A stretch of DNA of 51,373 nucleotides from Pseudomonadota bacterium. Lineage in GTDB: Bacteria > Pseudomonadota > Alphaproteobacteria > Rhizobiales > JAKPQE01. How positions within the stretch are numbered: position 1 is the first letter of the stretch; each line of letters begins with the position of its first letter. The translations under genes were made by a program, and so were the position numbers. The DNA is taken from NCBI GenBank assembly GCA_029572955.1, contig JAKPQE010000051.1, positions 1 to 51,373 of the forward strand. Direction: 5' to 3'. The notes under the pieces are model-generated. The model saw only the letters and a program-made list of their open reading frames with translations. It searched no databases and had not been told where the DNA came from. Positions 8,655-18,574 of the stretch are shown here, piece after piece.

Positions 8655-8828
8655 TTACTTTTCTTTTCGAACACCCTTGAAGGGGGTTCCATCCTTTTTG
8701 CCGTCCATGAAGCGACCGTTCTCGGTGTTTCGCTTGGTCCACGTTTCCGTTTTCGGATTGTAGACTTGCGATCGATCGCGAACGGCACCGTTTCGATGCC
8801 CGTCACCGGAAGGAGGGTTCGTAGCCAT
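8655..8828 (-). CDS. Conserved small basic protein of unknown function (57 residues)
   Basis: Translated directly from the minus strand; the protein begins MATNPPSGDGHRNGAVRDRS and ends GRFMDGKKDGTPFKGVRKEK. An AAAGGA ribosome site lies about eight bases before the ATG. The protein is hydrophilic and basic, has no cysteine or membrane segment, and its Gly/Asn/Lys-rich pattern with a terminal KGVRKEK resembles short uncharacterised proteins I recall from many proteobacteria; this resemblance was not searched. The leader holds an ATATCC/GGATAT dyad (8834-8852) overlapping the ribosome site, which might tune translation. Transcription would end at the terminator at 8514-8543. Function is unknown; the basic character allows nucleic-acid binding, but that is a guess. 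Confidence 0.75.
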   Translation of the reverse strand: MATNPPSGDGHRNGAVRDRSQVYNPKTETWTKRNTENGRFMDGKKDGTPFKGVRKEK

Positions 8829-8855
8829 GTACGATATCCTTTCTTTGGATATGTG

Positions 8856-8905
8856 CCAAAGTGCCGCTCGACTCCTGCTGACGAATCCCTACCATCCAAA
8901 GTGCC
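8856..8905. repeat. Direct repeat CCAAAGTGCC, two exact copies 40 bp apart
   Basis: Exact 10-mers at 8856-8865 and 8896-8905, upstream of the minus-strand small gene. They fall where its promoter would be, so they may be regulator half-sites. Confidence 0.6.
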
Positions 8906-8970
8906 AACTAGGGATGTTGTTCACCAGCATTCATCGCCCGTCAGTCCTTTGACTGGAACTACACGGGTAG

Positions 8971-9002
8971 AGGCCGGAGTTCTGCTCCGGCCTTTTCTTT
9001 TT
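8971..9002 (+). terminator. Intrinsic terminator on the plus strand, source transcript unknown
   Basis: A perfect 9-bp stem (AGGCCGGAG / CTCCGGCCT) with a TTCTG loop is followed by TTTCTTTTT. A smaller hairpin (CAGTC-N4-GACTG, 8942-8955) precedes it. The nearest plus-strand gene upstream is recJ, more than 700 bp away, so an unannotated RNA may end here. Confidence 0.8.
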
Positions 9003-9071
9003 GTTTGCAGCAACCGGCAAGCGATTGCCGCTACAACTTCTATAATCGAACTCGTTTTGTTCCGGTTGTGC

Positions 9072-9096
9072 TTTCCGAGCGCTTTGCGCTCGGAAA
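9072..9096 (-). terminator. Hairpin after nrdJ, probable terminator
   Basis: TTTCCGAGCGC and GCGCTCGGAAA form a perfect 11-bp stem around a 3-base loop, 34 bases beyond the nrdJ stop codon. The stem ends are A/T tracts but there is no long T run after it on the minus strand, so the efficiency is uncertain. Confidence 0.6.
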
Positions 9097-9129
9097 ACCG
9101 TTGTCGTTAGCCGTTTGGCCCGCAGCCGC

Positions 9130-12100
9130 TCACGAGCAGCCGCTGGTCGCGCCGCAGGTGTCGCACTTCAGGCAGGTGCCGTTGCGCACCATGGTGAAGT
9201 TGCCGCATTCGCCGCAGGACTCGCCCTCGTAGCCCTTGAGGCGGGCGAGGGCCACCTGCTCGGCAACGTCCGGCTCGGCGCTTTCCTCGACCGGCAGGGC
9301 CGCCGCGTTGGGCGCCCGGCTGACGTCGGCCTCGGCCGAGAAGTCGGGCTTGAGGGCGGTCGCGAGATTGCCGCCGCGGCCGGAGAGGCTCGTCACCGTG
9401 CTCGCCTTGGTGCCGCTGCCGCCGGCATTCTTGGTCTCGCCCGACTGGCGTCCGTCGACGACCTTGAAGCGCTCGGCGATGCGGCCGCGCACGAGGCCCT
9501 TGGAGACGATCATCTCGGCCGCCGGCGCCTTGCCTTCGGAGACGCCCGAGCCCATCGCCGTGTTGCCGATCTCGGACGGATCGACATGGGCGAGGTCGTG
9601 CCGCGAAAGGTACGAGATGGCGAGCTCGCGGAACACGTAGTCGAGGATCGACGTCGCGTTCTTGATCGCCTCGTTGCCCTGCACGATGCCGGCCGGCTCG
9701 AACCGGGTGAAGGTGAAGGCGTCGACATACTCGTCGAGCGGCACGCCGTATTGCAGGCCGAGCGAGATGGCGATGGCGAAGTTGTTCATCAACGAGCGGA
9801 AGGCCGCGCCTTCCTTGTGCATGTCGATGAAGATCTCGCCGAGTCGTCCGTCGTCGTACTCGCCGGTCCTCAGGTACACCTTGTGGCCGCCGACGACGGC
9901 CTTCTGGGTGTAGCCCTTGCGCCGGTCGGGCAGCTTCTCGCGATCGCGGATCCGCTCGACGATCTTCTCGACGATGCGCTCGGCGACCGCCGCCGCGCGC
10001 TGCTGCGCCGGCTGGTGCGCCGCCATCTCCTCGATCGCCTCGTCCTCGTCCTCGTCGTCGGCGATCAGCTGGGCCGACAGCGGCTGCGACAGCTTGGAGC
10101 CGTCGCGATAGAGCGCGTTGGCCTTCACGCCGAGGCGCCAGGACAGCATGTAGGCTTCCTTGCAGTCCTCGACCGTGGCGTCGTTCGGCATGTTGATCGT
10201 CTTGGAGATCGCGCCGGTGATGAACGGCTGCGCCGACGCCATCATGCGGATGTGGCTCTCCACCGACAGGTAGCGCTTGCCGAGACGGCCGCACGGATTG
10301 GCGCAGTCGAACACCGGCAGATGCTCGGCCTTGAGGAACGGTGCGCCCTCGAGGGTCATCGCGCCGCAGCAGTAGATGTTGGCCGCCTCGATCTCGGCCT
10401 TGGAGAAGCCGAGCGCCGAGAGCATGTCGAACGACGGATCGTCGAGTTCGGCGTCGCCGCCGAGCAGGTCGCGGCAGAAGCTCTCGCCGAGGGTCCACTT
10501 GTTGAAGGCGAACTTGATGTCGAAGGCGGCGACGAGCGCCTTTTCGACCGCGGCGATCTTCTCTTCCTCGAAGCCCTTGGCGGCGAGCGCCTGGTGGTTG
10601 ATGCCCGGCGCGCCGTCGAGCGTGCCGCGGCCGACCGCGTAGTCGACGATCTCCTGGATCGCCCGGGCGTCGTAGCCGAGGGTGCGCAGCGCCTCCGGCA
10701 CCGCCCGGTTGATGATCTTGAAGTAGCCGCCGCCGGCCAGCTTCTTGAACTTGACGAGCGCGAAGTCCGGCTCGATGCCGGTCGTGTCGCAGTCCATGAC
10801 GAGGCCGATGGTGCCGGTCGGGGCGATCACCGAGACCTGGGCGTTGCGATAGCCGTGCCGCTCGCCGAGATCGAGGGCGCTGTCCCAGGCCGCGATGGCG
10901 TGGGCGACGAGCTTCTCCTCGGGGCAGTTGGCCTGGTCGAGCGGCACCGGCAGTGTCGACAGCTTCTCGTAGCCCGTGCGCTCGCCATGCGCCGCCCGGC
11001 GATGGTTGCGCACGACGCGCAGCATGTGCTCGGCGTTCTTCTTGTAGCCCGGGAAGGTGCCGAGCTCCTTGGCCATCTCGGCCGAGGTCGCGTAGCACAC
11101 GCCGGTCATCAGCGCCGAGATGGCGCCGCACATCGCCCGACCCTCGTCGGAATCGTAGGGGATGCCCGACGACATCAGGAGGCCGCCGATATTGGCATAG
11201 CCGAGGCCGAGCGTGCGGTACTCGTAGGACAGGCGCGCGATCTGCGGCGAGGGGAACTGCGCCATCAGCACCGAGATCTCGAGGACGACGGTCCACAGCC
11301 GCACGCCGTGCTCGAACGCCTCGACGTCGAAGCTGCGGTCCTCGGCGCGGAACTGCATCAGGTTCAGCGAGGCGAGGTTACAGGCCGTGTCGTCGAGGAA
11401 CATGTATTCCGAGCACGGATTGGAGGCCTGGATGCGGCCCGACGCCGGGCAGGTGTGCCACTCGTTGATGGTGGTGTCGAACTGGATGCCGGGATCGGCC
11501 GAGGCCCAGGCGGCGTTGCCGATCTGCTCCCAGAGGTCCCGCGCCTTCAGCGTCTTGCCGACCTTGCCGTCGGTGCGCCGGATCAGGTCCCAGGTGCCGT
11601 CTTCCTCGACCGCGACGAGGAACTGGTCGGTGACGCGCACCGAATTGTTCGAGTTCTGGCCGGAGACGGTGAGATAGGCCTCCGAATCCCAGTCGGTGTT
11701 GTAGGTCGGGAAGTCGATCGCCGTGTAGCCCTGGCGCGCGAACTGGATCACCCGGCGGATGAAGTTGTCCGGCACCTGCATCTTGCGGGCGGCGCGGATC
11801 TCGCGCTTCAGCGCCGGGTTCTTGGCCGGATCGAAGCAGTCGTCACCCGAGCCCTCGCAGTTCACGCAGGCCTTCATGATGAGGTTGAGGTGGCGCGAGC
11901 AGACCTTCGAGCCGGTGACGAGGGCCGCCACCTTCTGCTCTTCCTTGGCCTTCCAGTTGATGTAGGCCTCGATGTCGGGATGGTCGACGTCGACGACGAC
12001 CATCTTGGCCGCGCGGCGGGTCGTGCCGCCCGACTTGATGGCGCCGGCCGCCCGGTCGCCGATCTTCAGGAAGCTCATCAGGCCGGAGGAACGGCCGCCG

Positions 12101-12840
12101 CCGGAGAGGCGCTCGCCTTCGCCGCGCAGCCGCGAGAAGTTGGAGCCGGTGCCCGAGCCGTACTTGAACAGGCGCGCCTCGCGCACCCACAGGTCCATGA
12201 TGCCGTTCTCGTTGACGAGATCGTCCTCGATCGATTGGATGAAGCAGGCATGCGGCTGCGGATGCTCGTAGGCGGACTGCGAGCGGGTCAGCCGGCCGGT
12301 GCGGTAGTCGACATAGTGGTGACCCTGGCCGGGGCCGTCGATGCCATAGGCCCAGTGGAGGCCGGTGTTGAACCACTGCGGGCTGTTCGGCGCCACCTTC
12401 TGGGTCGCCAGCATGTAGGCGAGCTCGTCACAGAAGGCGCGGGCATCGCGCTCGCTGTCGAAATAGCCGCCCTTCCAGCCCCAGTAGGTCCAGGTCGCCG
12501 CGAGCCGGTCGAACACCTGCCGGGCATCGGTCTCCGAACCGGTGCGCTTGCCCTCCGGCAGCTCGTCGAGCGCCGCCTCGTCGGGCACCGAGCGCCACAG
12601 CCAGGACGGAACGGAATTCTCCTCGACGCGCTTCAGGCGCGCCGGCACCCCCGCCTTGCGGAAGTATTTCTGGGCGAGCACGTCGCAGGCGACCTGCGAC
12701 CAGGTCGCCGGCACCTCGATATTCTCCAGCCGGAAGACCACCGAGCCGTCCGGGTTCCGGATTTCGCTCGTCGTGGTGCGAAACGCGACATCCGCATAAG
12801 GGGAGGCCCCTTCCTTGGTGTATCGCCGCTCGATCCGCAT
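9130..12840 (-). CDS. nrdJ: Adenosylcobalamin-dependent (class II) ribonucleotide reductase
   Basis: Reduces ribonucleotides to deoxyribonucleotides using adenosylcobalamin, independent of oxygen. 1236 residues, the long proteobacterial form. Visible motifs: [16 protein letters not shown], the redox Cys in HACFIQS near residue 200, the radical-site Cys in [11 protein letters not shown] near 472 and its partner in [10 protein letters not shown] a few residues on. [16 protein letters not shown] lies near residue 680. A C-terminal zinc-finger-like tail has four CxxC-type cysteine pairs (from CGECGNF through CDTCG). Assignments of individual cysteines follow the Thermotoga enzyme and are inferred. 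The ATG at 12840 has GAGAGGT upstream. The gene stands alone, with a structured leader and an NrdR box. Confidence 0.97.
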   Translation of the reverse strand: MRIERRYTKEGASPYADVAFRTTTSEIRNPDGSVVFRLENIEVPATWSQVACDVLAQKYFRKAGVPARLKRVEENSVPSWLWRSVPDEAALDELPEGKRTGSETDARQVFDRLAATWTYWGWKGGYFDSERDARAFCDELAYMLATQKVAPNSPQWFNTGLHWAYGIDGPGQGHHYVDYRTGRLTRSQSAYEHPQPHACFIQSIEDDLVNENGIMDLWVREARLFKYGSGTGSNFSRLRGEGERLSGGGRSSGLMSFLKIGDRAAGAIKSGGTTRRAAKMVVVDVDHPDIEAYINWKAKEEQKVAALVTGSKVCSRHLNLIMKACVNCEGSGDDCFDPAKNPALKREIRAARKMQVPDNFIRRVIQFARQGYTAIDFPTYNTDWDSEAYLTVSGQNSNNSVRVTDQFLVAVEEDGTWDLIRRTDGKVGKTLKARDLWEQIGNAAWASADPGIQFDTTINEWHTCPASGRIQASNPCSEYMFLDDTACNLASLNLMQFRAEDRSFDVEAFEHGVRLWTVVLEISVLMAQFPSPQIARLSYEYRTLGLGYANIGGLLMSSGIPYDSDEGRAMCGAISALMTGVCYATSAEMAKELGTFPGYKKNAEHMLRVVRNHRRAAHGERTGYEKLSTLPVPLDQANCPEEKLVAHAIAAWDSALDLGERHGYRNAQVSVIAPTGTIGLVMDCDTTGIEPDFALVKFKKLAGGGYFKIINRAVPEALRTLGYDARAIQEIVDYAVGRGTLDGAPGINHQALAAKGFEEEKIAAVEKALVAAFDIKFAFNKWTLGESFCRDLLGGDAELDDPSFDMLSALGFSKAEIEAANIYCCGAMTLEGAPFLKAEHLPVFDCANPCGRLGKRYLSVESHIRMMASAQPFITGAISKTINMPNDATVEDCKEAYMLSWRLGVKANALYRDGSKLSQPLSAQLIADDEDEDEAIEEMAAHQPAQQRAAAVAERIVEKIVERIRDREKLPDRRKGYTQKAVVGGHKVYLRTGEYDDGRLGEIFIDMHKEGAAFRSLMNNFAIAISLGLQYGVPLDEYVDAFTFTRFEPAGIVQGNEAIKNATSILDYVFRELAISYLSRHDLAHVDPSEIGNTAMGSGVSEGKAPAAEMIVSKGLVRGRIAERFKVVDGRQSGETKNAGGSGTKASTVTSLSGRGGNLATALKPDFSAEADVSRAPNAAALPVEESAEPDVAEQVALARLKGYEGESCGECGNFTMVRNGTCLKCDTCGATSGCS

Positions 12841-12903
12841 GTGTTCGACCTCTCGTTCGTGGTGCTCGGCCCAGGCCCTCTTCGGGGCAAAGACGTGCCG
12901 CGA

Positions 12904-12991
12904 CCGGTTCCTGCAAAACCGGCTCCCGCAGCTCTGTTCAACATGTTCCCTGGTGTGGGGGTTGGCCCCATCTCGATCGGGGCTACACCCC
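12904..12991 (-). promoter_or_regulatory. Structured nrdJ leader
   Basis: Between the NrdR box and the nrdJ ATG lie about 175 bases. They contain a CCGGTT/AACCGG hairpin (12904-12922) and a compound hairpin (12952-12991; inner GCCCC/GGGGC, outer GTGT/ACAC). I looked for a B12 box and the cobalamin-riboswitch core and did not find them. Confidence 0.45.
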
Positions 12992-13017
12992 TTATCTCGT
13001 ATCCAGCCTCGGCGTAA

Positions 13018-13033
13018 ACACTAAATATAGTGT
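13018..13033 (-). promoter_or_regulatory. NrdR box in the nrdJ promoter
   Basis: ACACTAAATATAGTGT is a 16-bp dyad with perfect ACACTA/TAGTGT half-sites, matching the known NrdR consensus. It overlaps a TATATT on the minus strand that could be the -10 element. NrdR represses reductase genes when dATP is high. NrdR sites usually come in pairs; the nearest second candidate, weaker and about 235 bp further upstream (13251-13266), is too far to be a standard partner. Confidence 0.8.
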
Positions 13034-13514
13034 TATCAACCGTGCTTTGCCAGTTGGTTTTCCGCTTCTCCTCGGACGCAAAATCCCGGTCCCGGAACGG
13101 CAAAAACCGTCACCGGGCTGCTCACTCCGACGCTTCATGAGGGGGACTTCAGGACGCGGCCCCAACAAGCCGCCGCAGACGTGACTGCGACCTGAGCAAG
13201 CTAGTCCGAGTCGTTTTGAGGCGTCAAGCACTTGTGCGCGGGCTTGACAGTGACGCTAGATGTTGTGGACGGGCTGTGGATGTCGTGATTTTCGGGGTTT
13301 TCGAAGGGCTTGCCGTCGATCGCGGGGCCGATCGATTCGCCGGATCGCCTGAAATTTGACCATGTTCGACGGTGATCGGCTGTCCCCGAAACGAAAGCGA
13401 TGTGTCGACAATTCTAACGTTCCGGCAAAACCCGCCTTAACGCGGCTGTGCCATTCTCCCTTTCCAACGAGACGAAACCGGCGCCAGGCCGGGACGGACA
13501 GGGGAGCACTAGCT
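13034..13514. other. Divergent intergenic region nrdJ / receiver-protein gene
   Basis: Apart from the NrdR box at its edge I see no gene here. The stretch must carry the promoter of the receiver protein. It is less GC-rich than its surroundings in places, for example around 13255-13330 and 13400-13440. Confidence 0.6.
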
Positions 13515-14231
13515 TTGGTCCATCACGCCGCCTACGGGCTGCCCGTCGAGATGCTCGACGTCATCGTCATCGATGATTCGCGCCCGATGCAGACGATCTT
13601 TCGCTCGATCCTCTCGGCTTTCGGGATCGCCCGGCTCAGGGTTTTCGACAATGCCGGCGATGCCCTCGAAGCGATGCTCGCCGAGCCGCCGACCGTCATC
13701 ATCACCGACTGGAAGATGCGCCCGATCAGCGGCTACCGGCTTCTCAGATCGATTCGACACCGCAACATGGCGCCACTCTGTTTCGTGCCGGTGCTGATGG
13801 TGACCGCGCACGGCACGCGGGCCCTCGTCGACAAGGCATTCCGCGCCGGCGCCCACCAGTTCATGGTCAAACCGGTCTCGCCCAACATGCTGCAGCAGCG
13901 GCTGCGCCATCTGGTACGCGACGACCGTGAATTCATCCTCGACGGCGAGACCTATGTCATCGAGGGCGTCGACATGGTGCTCGACGCCCATGCCGACAAG
14001 CTGACCGCCCTCGAGCACGCCCGCAAGCACCACCACGACGCCGTCAAGAAGGTCGGCGTCATGCAGAGCGTCGTCGATCGCATCGTCGAGGGCACCCTGA
14101 CGGAGGAGGACGCCCCGCCCGACCTGACGATGCCGGTACCGGCGCGCCCGGCGCCCGTCTCGGTGTTCCGCCTGCGGGCCGGCTCCTCCTCGACGACGAC
14201 GGTCATGCGCTCGTCGCGCCGGACGGGGTAG
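13515..14231 (+). CDS. Response-regulator receiver protein with a short C-terminal extension
   Basis: 238 residues. A CheY-like receiver domain fills about residues 12-130: acidic pair in VIVIDDSRP near residue 19, phospho-acceptor Asp in ITDWKMRP near 65, Thr in VTAHG near 96 and Lys in MVKPVSP near 118. The remaining 100 residues have no recognised DNA-binding or enzymatic domain, so this is a stand-alone receiver-type regulator. I start it at the TTG at 13515 because GGGGAG sits eight bases before it; an ATG at 13551 would also keep the receiver intact, and an upstream TTG at 13356 has no ribosome site. No histidine kinase gene is adjacent, so its partner is unknown. Confidence 0.88.
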   Translation: MVHHAAYGLPVEMLDVIVIDDSRPMQTIFRSILSAFGIARLRVFDNAGDALEAMLAEPPTVIITDWKMRPISGYRLLRSIRHRNMAPLCFVPVLMVTAHGTRALVDKAFRAGAHQFMVKPVSPNMLQQRLRHLVRDDREFILDGETYVIEGVDMVLDAHADKLTALEHARKHHHDAVKKVGVMQSVVDRIVEGTLTEEDAPPDLTMPVPARPAPVSVFRLRAGSSSTTTVMRSSRRTG

Positions 14232-14330
14232 GGGGGCTCACCCTAGCCCTTCTGGCAAGGCCGCGAGACTGGACAGACGCGCCGCCAGCCTTCATAGTCC
14301 GGCCGGTTCGCCAAACGGAGCGGCGCGACG

Positions 14331-14726
14331 ATGAAAGACTTCCTGCTTCAGTTGTTCACCTGGTGGAACGGCCAGACCATGGGCACCCGGTTCTTCACCT
14401 GGCGCAAGGGCGAGTATGTCGGCAGCGACGAGTTCGGCAACAAATACTACCGCAATCCCAACATTCCCCCGCTCGGCGAGCGCCGCTGGGTGATCTTCAA
14501 CGGCCCGGTCGACGCGACCATGATTCCGGCCGGCTGGCACGGCTGGATGCACCATCGCACCGACACGCCACCGACCAAGTCGGGCTACCAGCCGCGTCCC
14601 TGGGAAAAGCCGCATCAGCCGAACATGACCGGGACCGCTGCGGCGCATCGTCCCAAGGGCTCGATCCTGACGCCGGACCACGCCGCCGCGCCGGCGAGCG
14701 GCGATTACACGCCCTGGACGCCGTGA
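14331..14726 (+). CDS. NDUFA12-type accessory subunit of NADH:ubiquinone oxidoreductase
   Basis: Homologue of the 17.2-kDa complex I subunit, found in mitochondria and alphaproteobacteria. 131 residues. Conserved features include the aromatic N-terminus (FFTWRKGEYVGSDEFGNKYY), RRWVIFNGPVDATMIPAGWHGWMHH and the PWEKPHQPNMTGT block. No signal peptide or membrane helix is seen; it should bind the peripheral arm of complex I at the inner membrane. The rest of the nuo operon is not in the window, as is usual for this gene. Its stop is followed after one base by the start of a methyltransferase gene, so the two are probably co-translated. Confidence 0.94.
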   Translation: MKDFLLQLFTWWNGQTMGTRFFTWRKGEYVGSDEFGNKYYRNPNIPPLGERRWVIFNGPVDATMIPAGWHGWMHHRTDTPPTKSGYQPRPWEKPHQPNMTGTAAAHRPKGSILTPDHAAAPASGDYTPWTP

Positions 14727-14727
14727 G

Positions 14728-15501
14728 ATGGGCGCCGGTGGCGGCAGCGACCCCTCCCGGCAGAGCTGGACCTCCGATTCCTACGACCGCAACGCCCGCT
14801 TCGTCTCCGACCTCGGCGCGGGCATTCTCGGCTGGCTCGCGCCGCGGCCCGGCGAGCGCATCCTCGATCTCGGCTGCGGCGACGGCGTTCTGACCGAACG
14901 GCTCGTGGCCGCCGGCGCCGATGTCGTCGGCGTCGACACCAGCGAGGACTTCATCGCCGCCGCCCGCGCGCGCGGCCTTGACGCCCGCTACATGGACGGC
15001 CACGCGCTCGCCTTCGAGCACGAGTTCGACGCCGTCTTCTCCAACGCCGCGCTGCACTGGATGACCCGCCCGGCCGAGGTCGTCGCCGGTATTGCCAGGG
15101 CCCTCGAGCCCGGCGGCCGCCTCGTCGCCGAGTTCGGCGGCCACGGCAATGTCGCCGCCGTCACCACCGCGATGCGCGCCGTCGGCGCCTGCATGGCGGG
15201 CGATGTCGGCCTCGCCGGCCCCTGGTACTACCCGACCGAGGCGGAATATTCCGAGCTCCTCGAGGCGGCGGGCTTCACCGTGCGCCGGATCGAGCGATTC
15301 GCCCGCCCGACGCCGTTGCCGACCGGCATCGAGGGCTGGCTCGCGACCATGCGCCAGCCCTTCTTCGACCAGTTCGGGGCGCGGTCCGGCGAGGCGCTGG
15401 CCCGCGTCGTCGCCGCGCTCGAGCCCTCGCTTCGCGACAGCCGCGGCACCTGGACGGCCGACTACGTGCGCCTGCGCGTCGAGGCGATCGCCCCGGCCTG
15501 A
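14728..15501 (+). CDS. Class I SAM-dependent methyltransferase
   Basis: 257 residues. SAM-binding motif I is LDLGCGDGVLTERL near residue 46, followed by acidic VVGVDTSEDFIAAARARG. Motifs resembling FSNAALHWM and ALEPGGRLVAEFGG are typical of the trans-aconitate/ubiquinone-type small-molecule methyltransferase group. The substrate cannot be told from the sequence. It starts one base after the NDUFA12 stop, which suggests translational coupling. In the rhizobial gene orders I know, NDUFA12 and DUF2155 genes are often direct neighbours, so this may be an inserted gene; a role in modifying complex I or a quinone is possible but unproven. Confidence 0.9.
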   Translation: MGAGGGSDPSRQSWTSDSYDRNARFVSDLGAGILGWLAPRPGERILDLGCGDGVLTERLVAAGADVVGVDTSEDFIAAARARGLDARYMDGHALAFEHEFDAVFSNAALHWMTRPAEVVAGIARALEPGGRLVAEFGGHGNVAAVTTAMRAVGACMAGDVGLAGPWYYPTEAEYSELLEAAGFTVRRIERFARPTPLPTGIEGWLATMRQPFFDQFGARSGEALARVVAALEPSLRDSRGTWTADYVRLRVEAIAPA

Positions 15502-15668
15502 TCCCGCCCGCGGCGCTCGCCCGCCGCTTCCCGCCGCCGCTGCCTTTTCCTTGCCGGAATGCCGTGCTAAGAGCCGGTCACCCTCGCAGTTCGGGGGCGG
15601 GCGGCCGGTCCCGGTACCGCTCAGGTGCGGCGCGTGGCCGGCGACGGCCAAGGGACGAAGTCTGACGG

Positions 15669-16106
15669 ATGTTTTTTTCGACGGCGATTCGGGGGCTGAA
15701 GGGCGTGTTCGCTCCGGCCGCGCTGGCTTTTGCCGCCACCATGGCGTTCGGCGCCGAGGTGGCCCTGGCCGAGAAGATCGAGAACCCGGTCGCGGTGTTC
15801 TCCGGTCTCGACAAGATCACCGGCCGCATCATCAGCTTCGACGTCTACATCAACGAGACGGTGCAGTTCGGCGCCCTGCAGGTGACCCCGCGCGCCTGTT
15901 ACACCCGGCCGGCGACCGAGGCGCCGCAGACCGACGCCTTCGTCGAGGTCGACGAGATCACGCTGAACCGCGAGGTGATGCGTATTTTCACCGGCTGGAT
16001 GTTCGCCGACAGCCCGGGCCTGCACGCCATCGAGCACCCCGTCTACGACATCTGGCTGCTCGACTGCAAGCAGAACTCCGACGTCGCCCCGCCGGACAAT
16101 CGCTGA
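15669..16106 (+). CDS. DUF2155 secreted protein
   Basis: 145 residues. An N-terminal signal peptide (hydrophobic core around residues 12-30, probable cleavage after ALA near residue 34) precedes a domain of about 100 residues typical of alphaproteobacterial DUF2155: KITGRIISFDVYINETVQFGALQVTPRACY and DIWLLDCKQNS. The two cysteines (ACYTRP and LDCKQ) could form a disulfide in the periplasm. Function is unknown. It converges with aat, the stop codons being seven bases apart. That neighbourhood (DUF2155, aat, accC, accB, aroQ) is conserved in Rhizobiales and supports the call. Confidence 0.92.
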   Translation: MFFSTAIRGLKGVFAPAALAFAATMAFGAEVALAEKIENPVAVFSGLDKITGRIISFDVYINETVQFGALQVTPRACYTRPATEAPQTDAFVEVDEITLNREVMRIFTGWMFADSPGLHAIEHPVYDIWLLDCKQNSDVAPPDNR

Positions 16107-16112
16107 TCCCGT

Positions 16113-16723
16113 TCAGAACGCCGCCGGCTTCGCCAGCGCCCTGTCGAGCAGCTCCTGATAGTCGCGCCGGCTGATCTCGATCGCGCCGAAGCGGGCAAGG
16201 TGCGGCGTTACGAACTGCGTGTCGAGCAGGCTGAAGCCGTGCGCCGTGAGGCGCTCGACGAGGTGGACGAGCGCCACCTTCGAGGCGTCGGTAACCTTCG
16301 AGAACATGCTTTCCCCGAAGAACGCGCCGCCGAGGTGGACGCCGTAGAGCCCGCCGACGAGCGCGCCGTCCTGCCAGACCTCGACGGTGTGGCAGTGGCC
16401 GAGCGCGAACAGCTCGCCATAGAGCTGGCGGATCGGGTCGTTGATCCAGGTCCGCAGCCGGTTCGGCGCCGGCGTCGCGCAACCCTCGATGACACCCTCG
16501 AAATCGCTATCGAAGCGCACCTCGAACCGACCCGAGCGGATCGTCTTGGCAAGGCTGCGCGGCACGTGGAAATCGCCGAGCGGAATGATGCCGCGCAACT
16601 CCGGCTCGACCCAGTAGAGCGTCGGATCCTCGGCGCTCTCGGCCATCGGGAAGATGCCGCAGCTATAGGCCTTCAGCAGAACCTGCGGCGTGATCGCCGG
16701 CAGCGGGTGGTCGGGACCGGCCA

Positions 16724-16724
<1 letters not shown>
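16113..16724 (-). CDS. aat: Leucyl/phenylalanyl-tRNA--protein transferase
   Basis: Transfers Leu or Phe from its tRNA to N-terminal Arg or Lys of proteins, marking them for ClpAP by the N-end rule. 203 residues, typical of the shorter alphaproteobacterial form. Motifs: [60 protein letters not shown] and the [13 protein letters not shown] region. The ATG at 16724 overlaps the accC stop by one base (TGATG), so translation is coupled and it is the last gene of the aroQ-accB-accC-aat operon. A longer in-frame extension toward 17078 lies inside accC antisense-free coding space and has no start signal, so it is not used. Confidence 0.96.
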
Positions 16725-18082
<1,358 letters not shown>

Positions 18083-18098
18083 CGGCGCTGCCCCGCGC

Positions 18099-18554
18099 CT
18101 ATTCGATGACGATGAGGGGTTCGCCGAATTCGACCGGCTGGCCGTCCTCGACGAGGATCGCCGTGACCTTGCCGGCGACCGGGGCCGGAATGGCGTTCAT
18201 CGTCTTCATGGCTTCGACGATGAGCAGCGTCTGGCCGACCTTCACGTCGCTGCCGACCTCGACGAAGGTCGCCGAGCCCGGTTCCGGCGAGCGATAGGCG
18301 GTGCCGACCATCGGCGAGGTGACCGTGCCGGGCTTGGGCTTGCCCTCGCCGGCCGGAGCGGCCGCTGCCACCGGCGCGGCTGCCGCCGCCGCCACCGGCG
18401 CGGCGACGTGCACCGGCGCCGAAACCGAGAGGTTGCGGGCGACGCGGATGCGCAGATCGTCCTGCTCGACCTCGATCTCGCTGAGGTCGGTCTCGACCAG
18501 CAGCGAGGCGAGTTCCCGGATGAGGTCCTGATCGATGAGTTGTTTCTTGGTCAT
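18099..18554 (-). CDS. accB: Biotin carboxyl carrier protein of acetyl-CoA carboxylase
   Basis: Carries the biotin that shuttles carboxyl groups between AccC and the carboxyltransferase. 151 residues. The N-terminal part ([19 protein letters not shown]) binds partner subunits. A flexible Ala/Pro linker spans about residues 50-75, and the C-terminal biotinyl domain carries the acceptor lysine in EAMKTMN near residue 117, flanked by [12 protein letters not shown] and VGQTLLIV. The ATG at 18554 gives the normal length. It lies 20 bases after aroQ and 16 bases before accC on the same strand. Confidence 0.97.
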   Translation of the reverse strand: MTKKQLIDQDLIRELASLLVETDLSEIEVEQDDLRIRVARNLSVSAPVHVAAPVAAAAAAPVAAAAPAGEGKPKPGTVTSPMVGTAYRSPEPGSATFVEVGSDVKVGQTLLIVEAMKTMNAIPAPVAGKVTAILVEDGQPVEFGEPLIVIE

Positions 18555-18574
18555 TCTATATCGGGTCCAGAGCG

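Larger units (their letters stand above)
8829..9129. other. AT-richer intergenic stretch between the small gene and nrdJ
   Basis: No protein gene was found. It contains the CCAAAGTGCC direct repeat, two consecutive plus-strand hairpins ending in a terminator (8942-9002), and a long hairpin after nrdJ (9072-9096). A plus-strand reading frame of 163 codons spans 8619-9110 but has no ribosome site and overlaps the small gene antisense, so it is not called. Confidence 0.65.

Noticed and set aside
8619-9110. 163-codon plus-strand frame in the recJ-nrdJ island
   Set aside because: No ribosome site, composition unlike a protein, and it overlaps the better-supported 57-residue gene and the terminator.
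9115-13017. Plus-strand open frame of 1300 codons
   Set aside because: It is antisense to nrdJ, with no ribosome site or family resemblance.
12841-13017. Cobalamin riboswitch before nrdJ
   Set aside because: No B12 box or conserved core could be found by eye. A covariance-model search would settle it.
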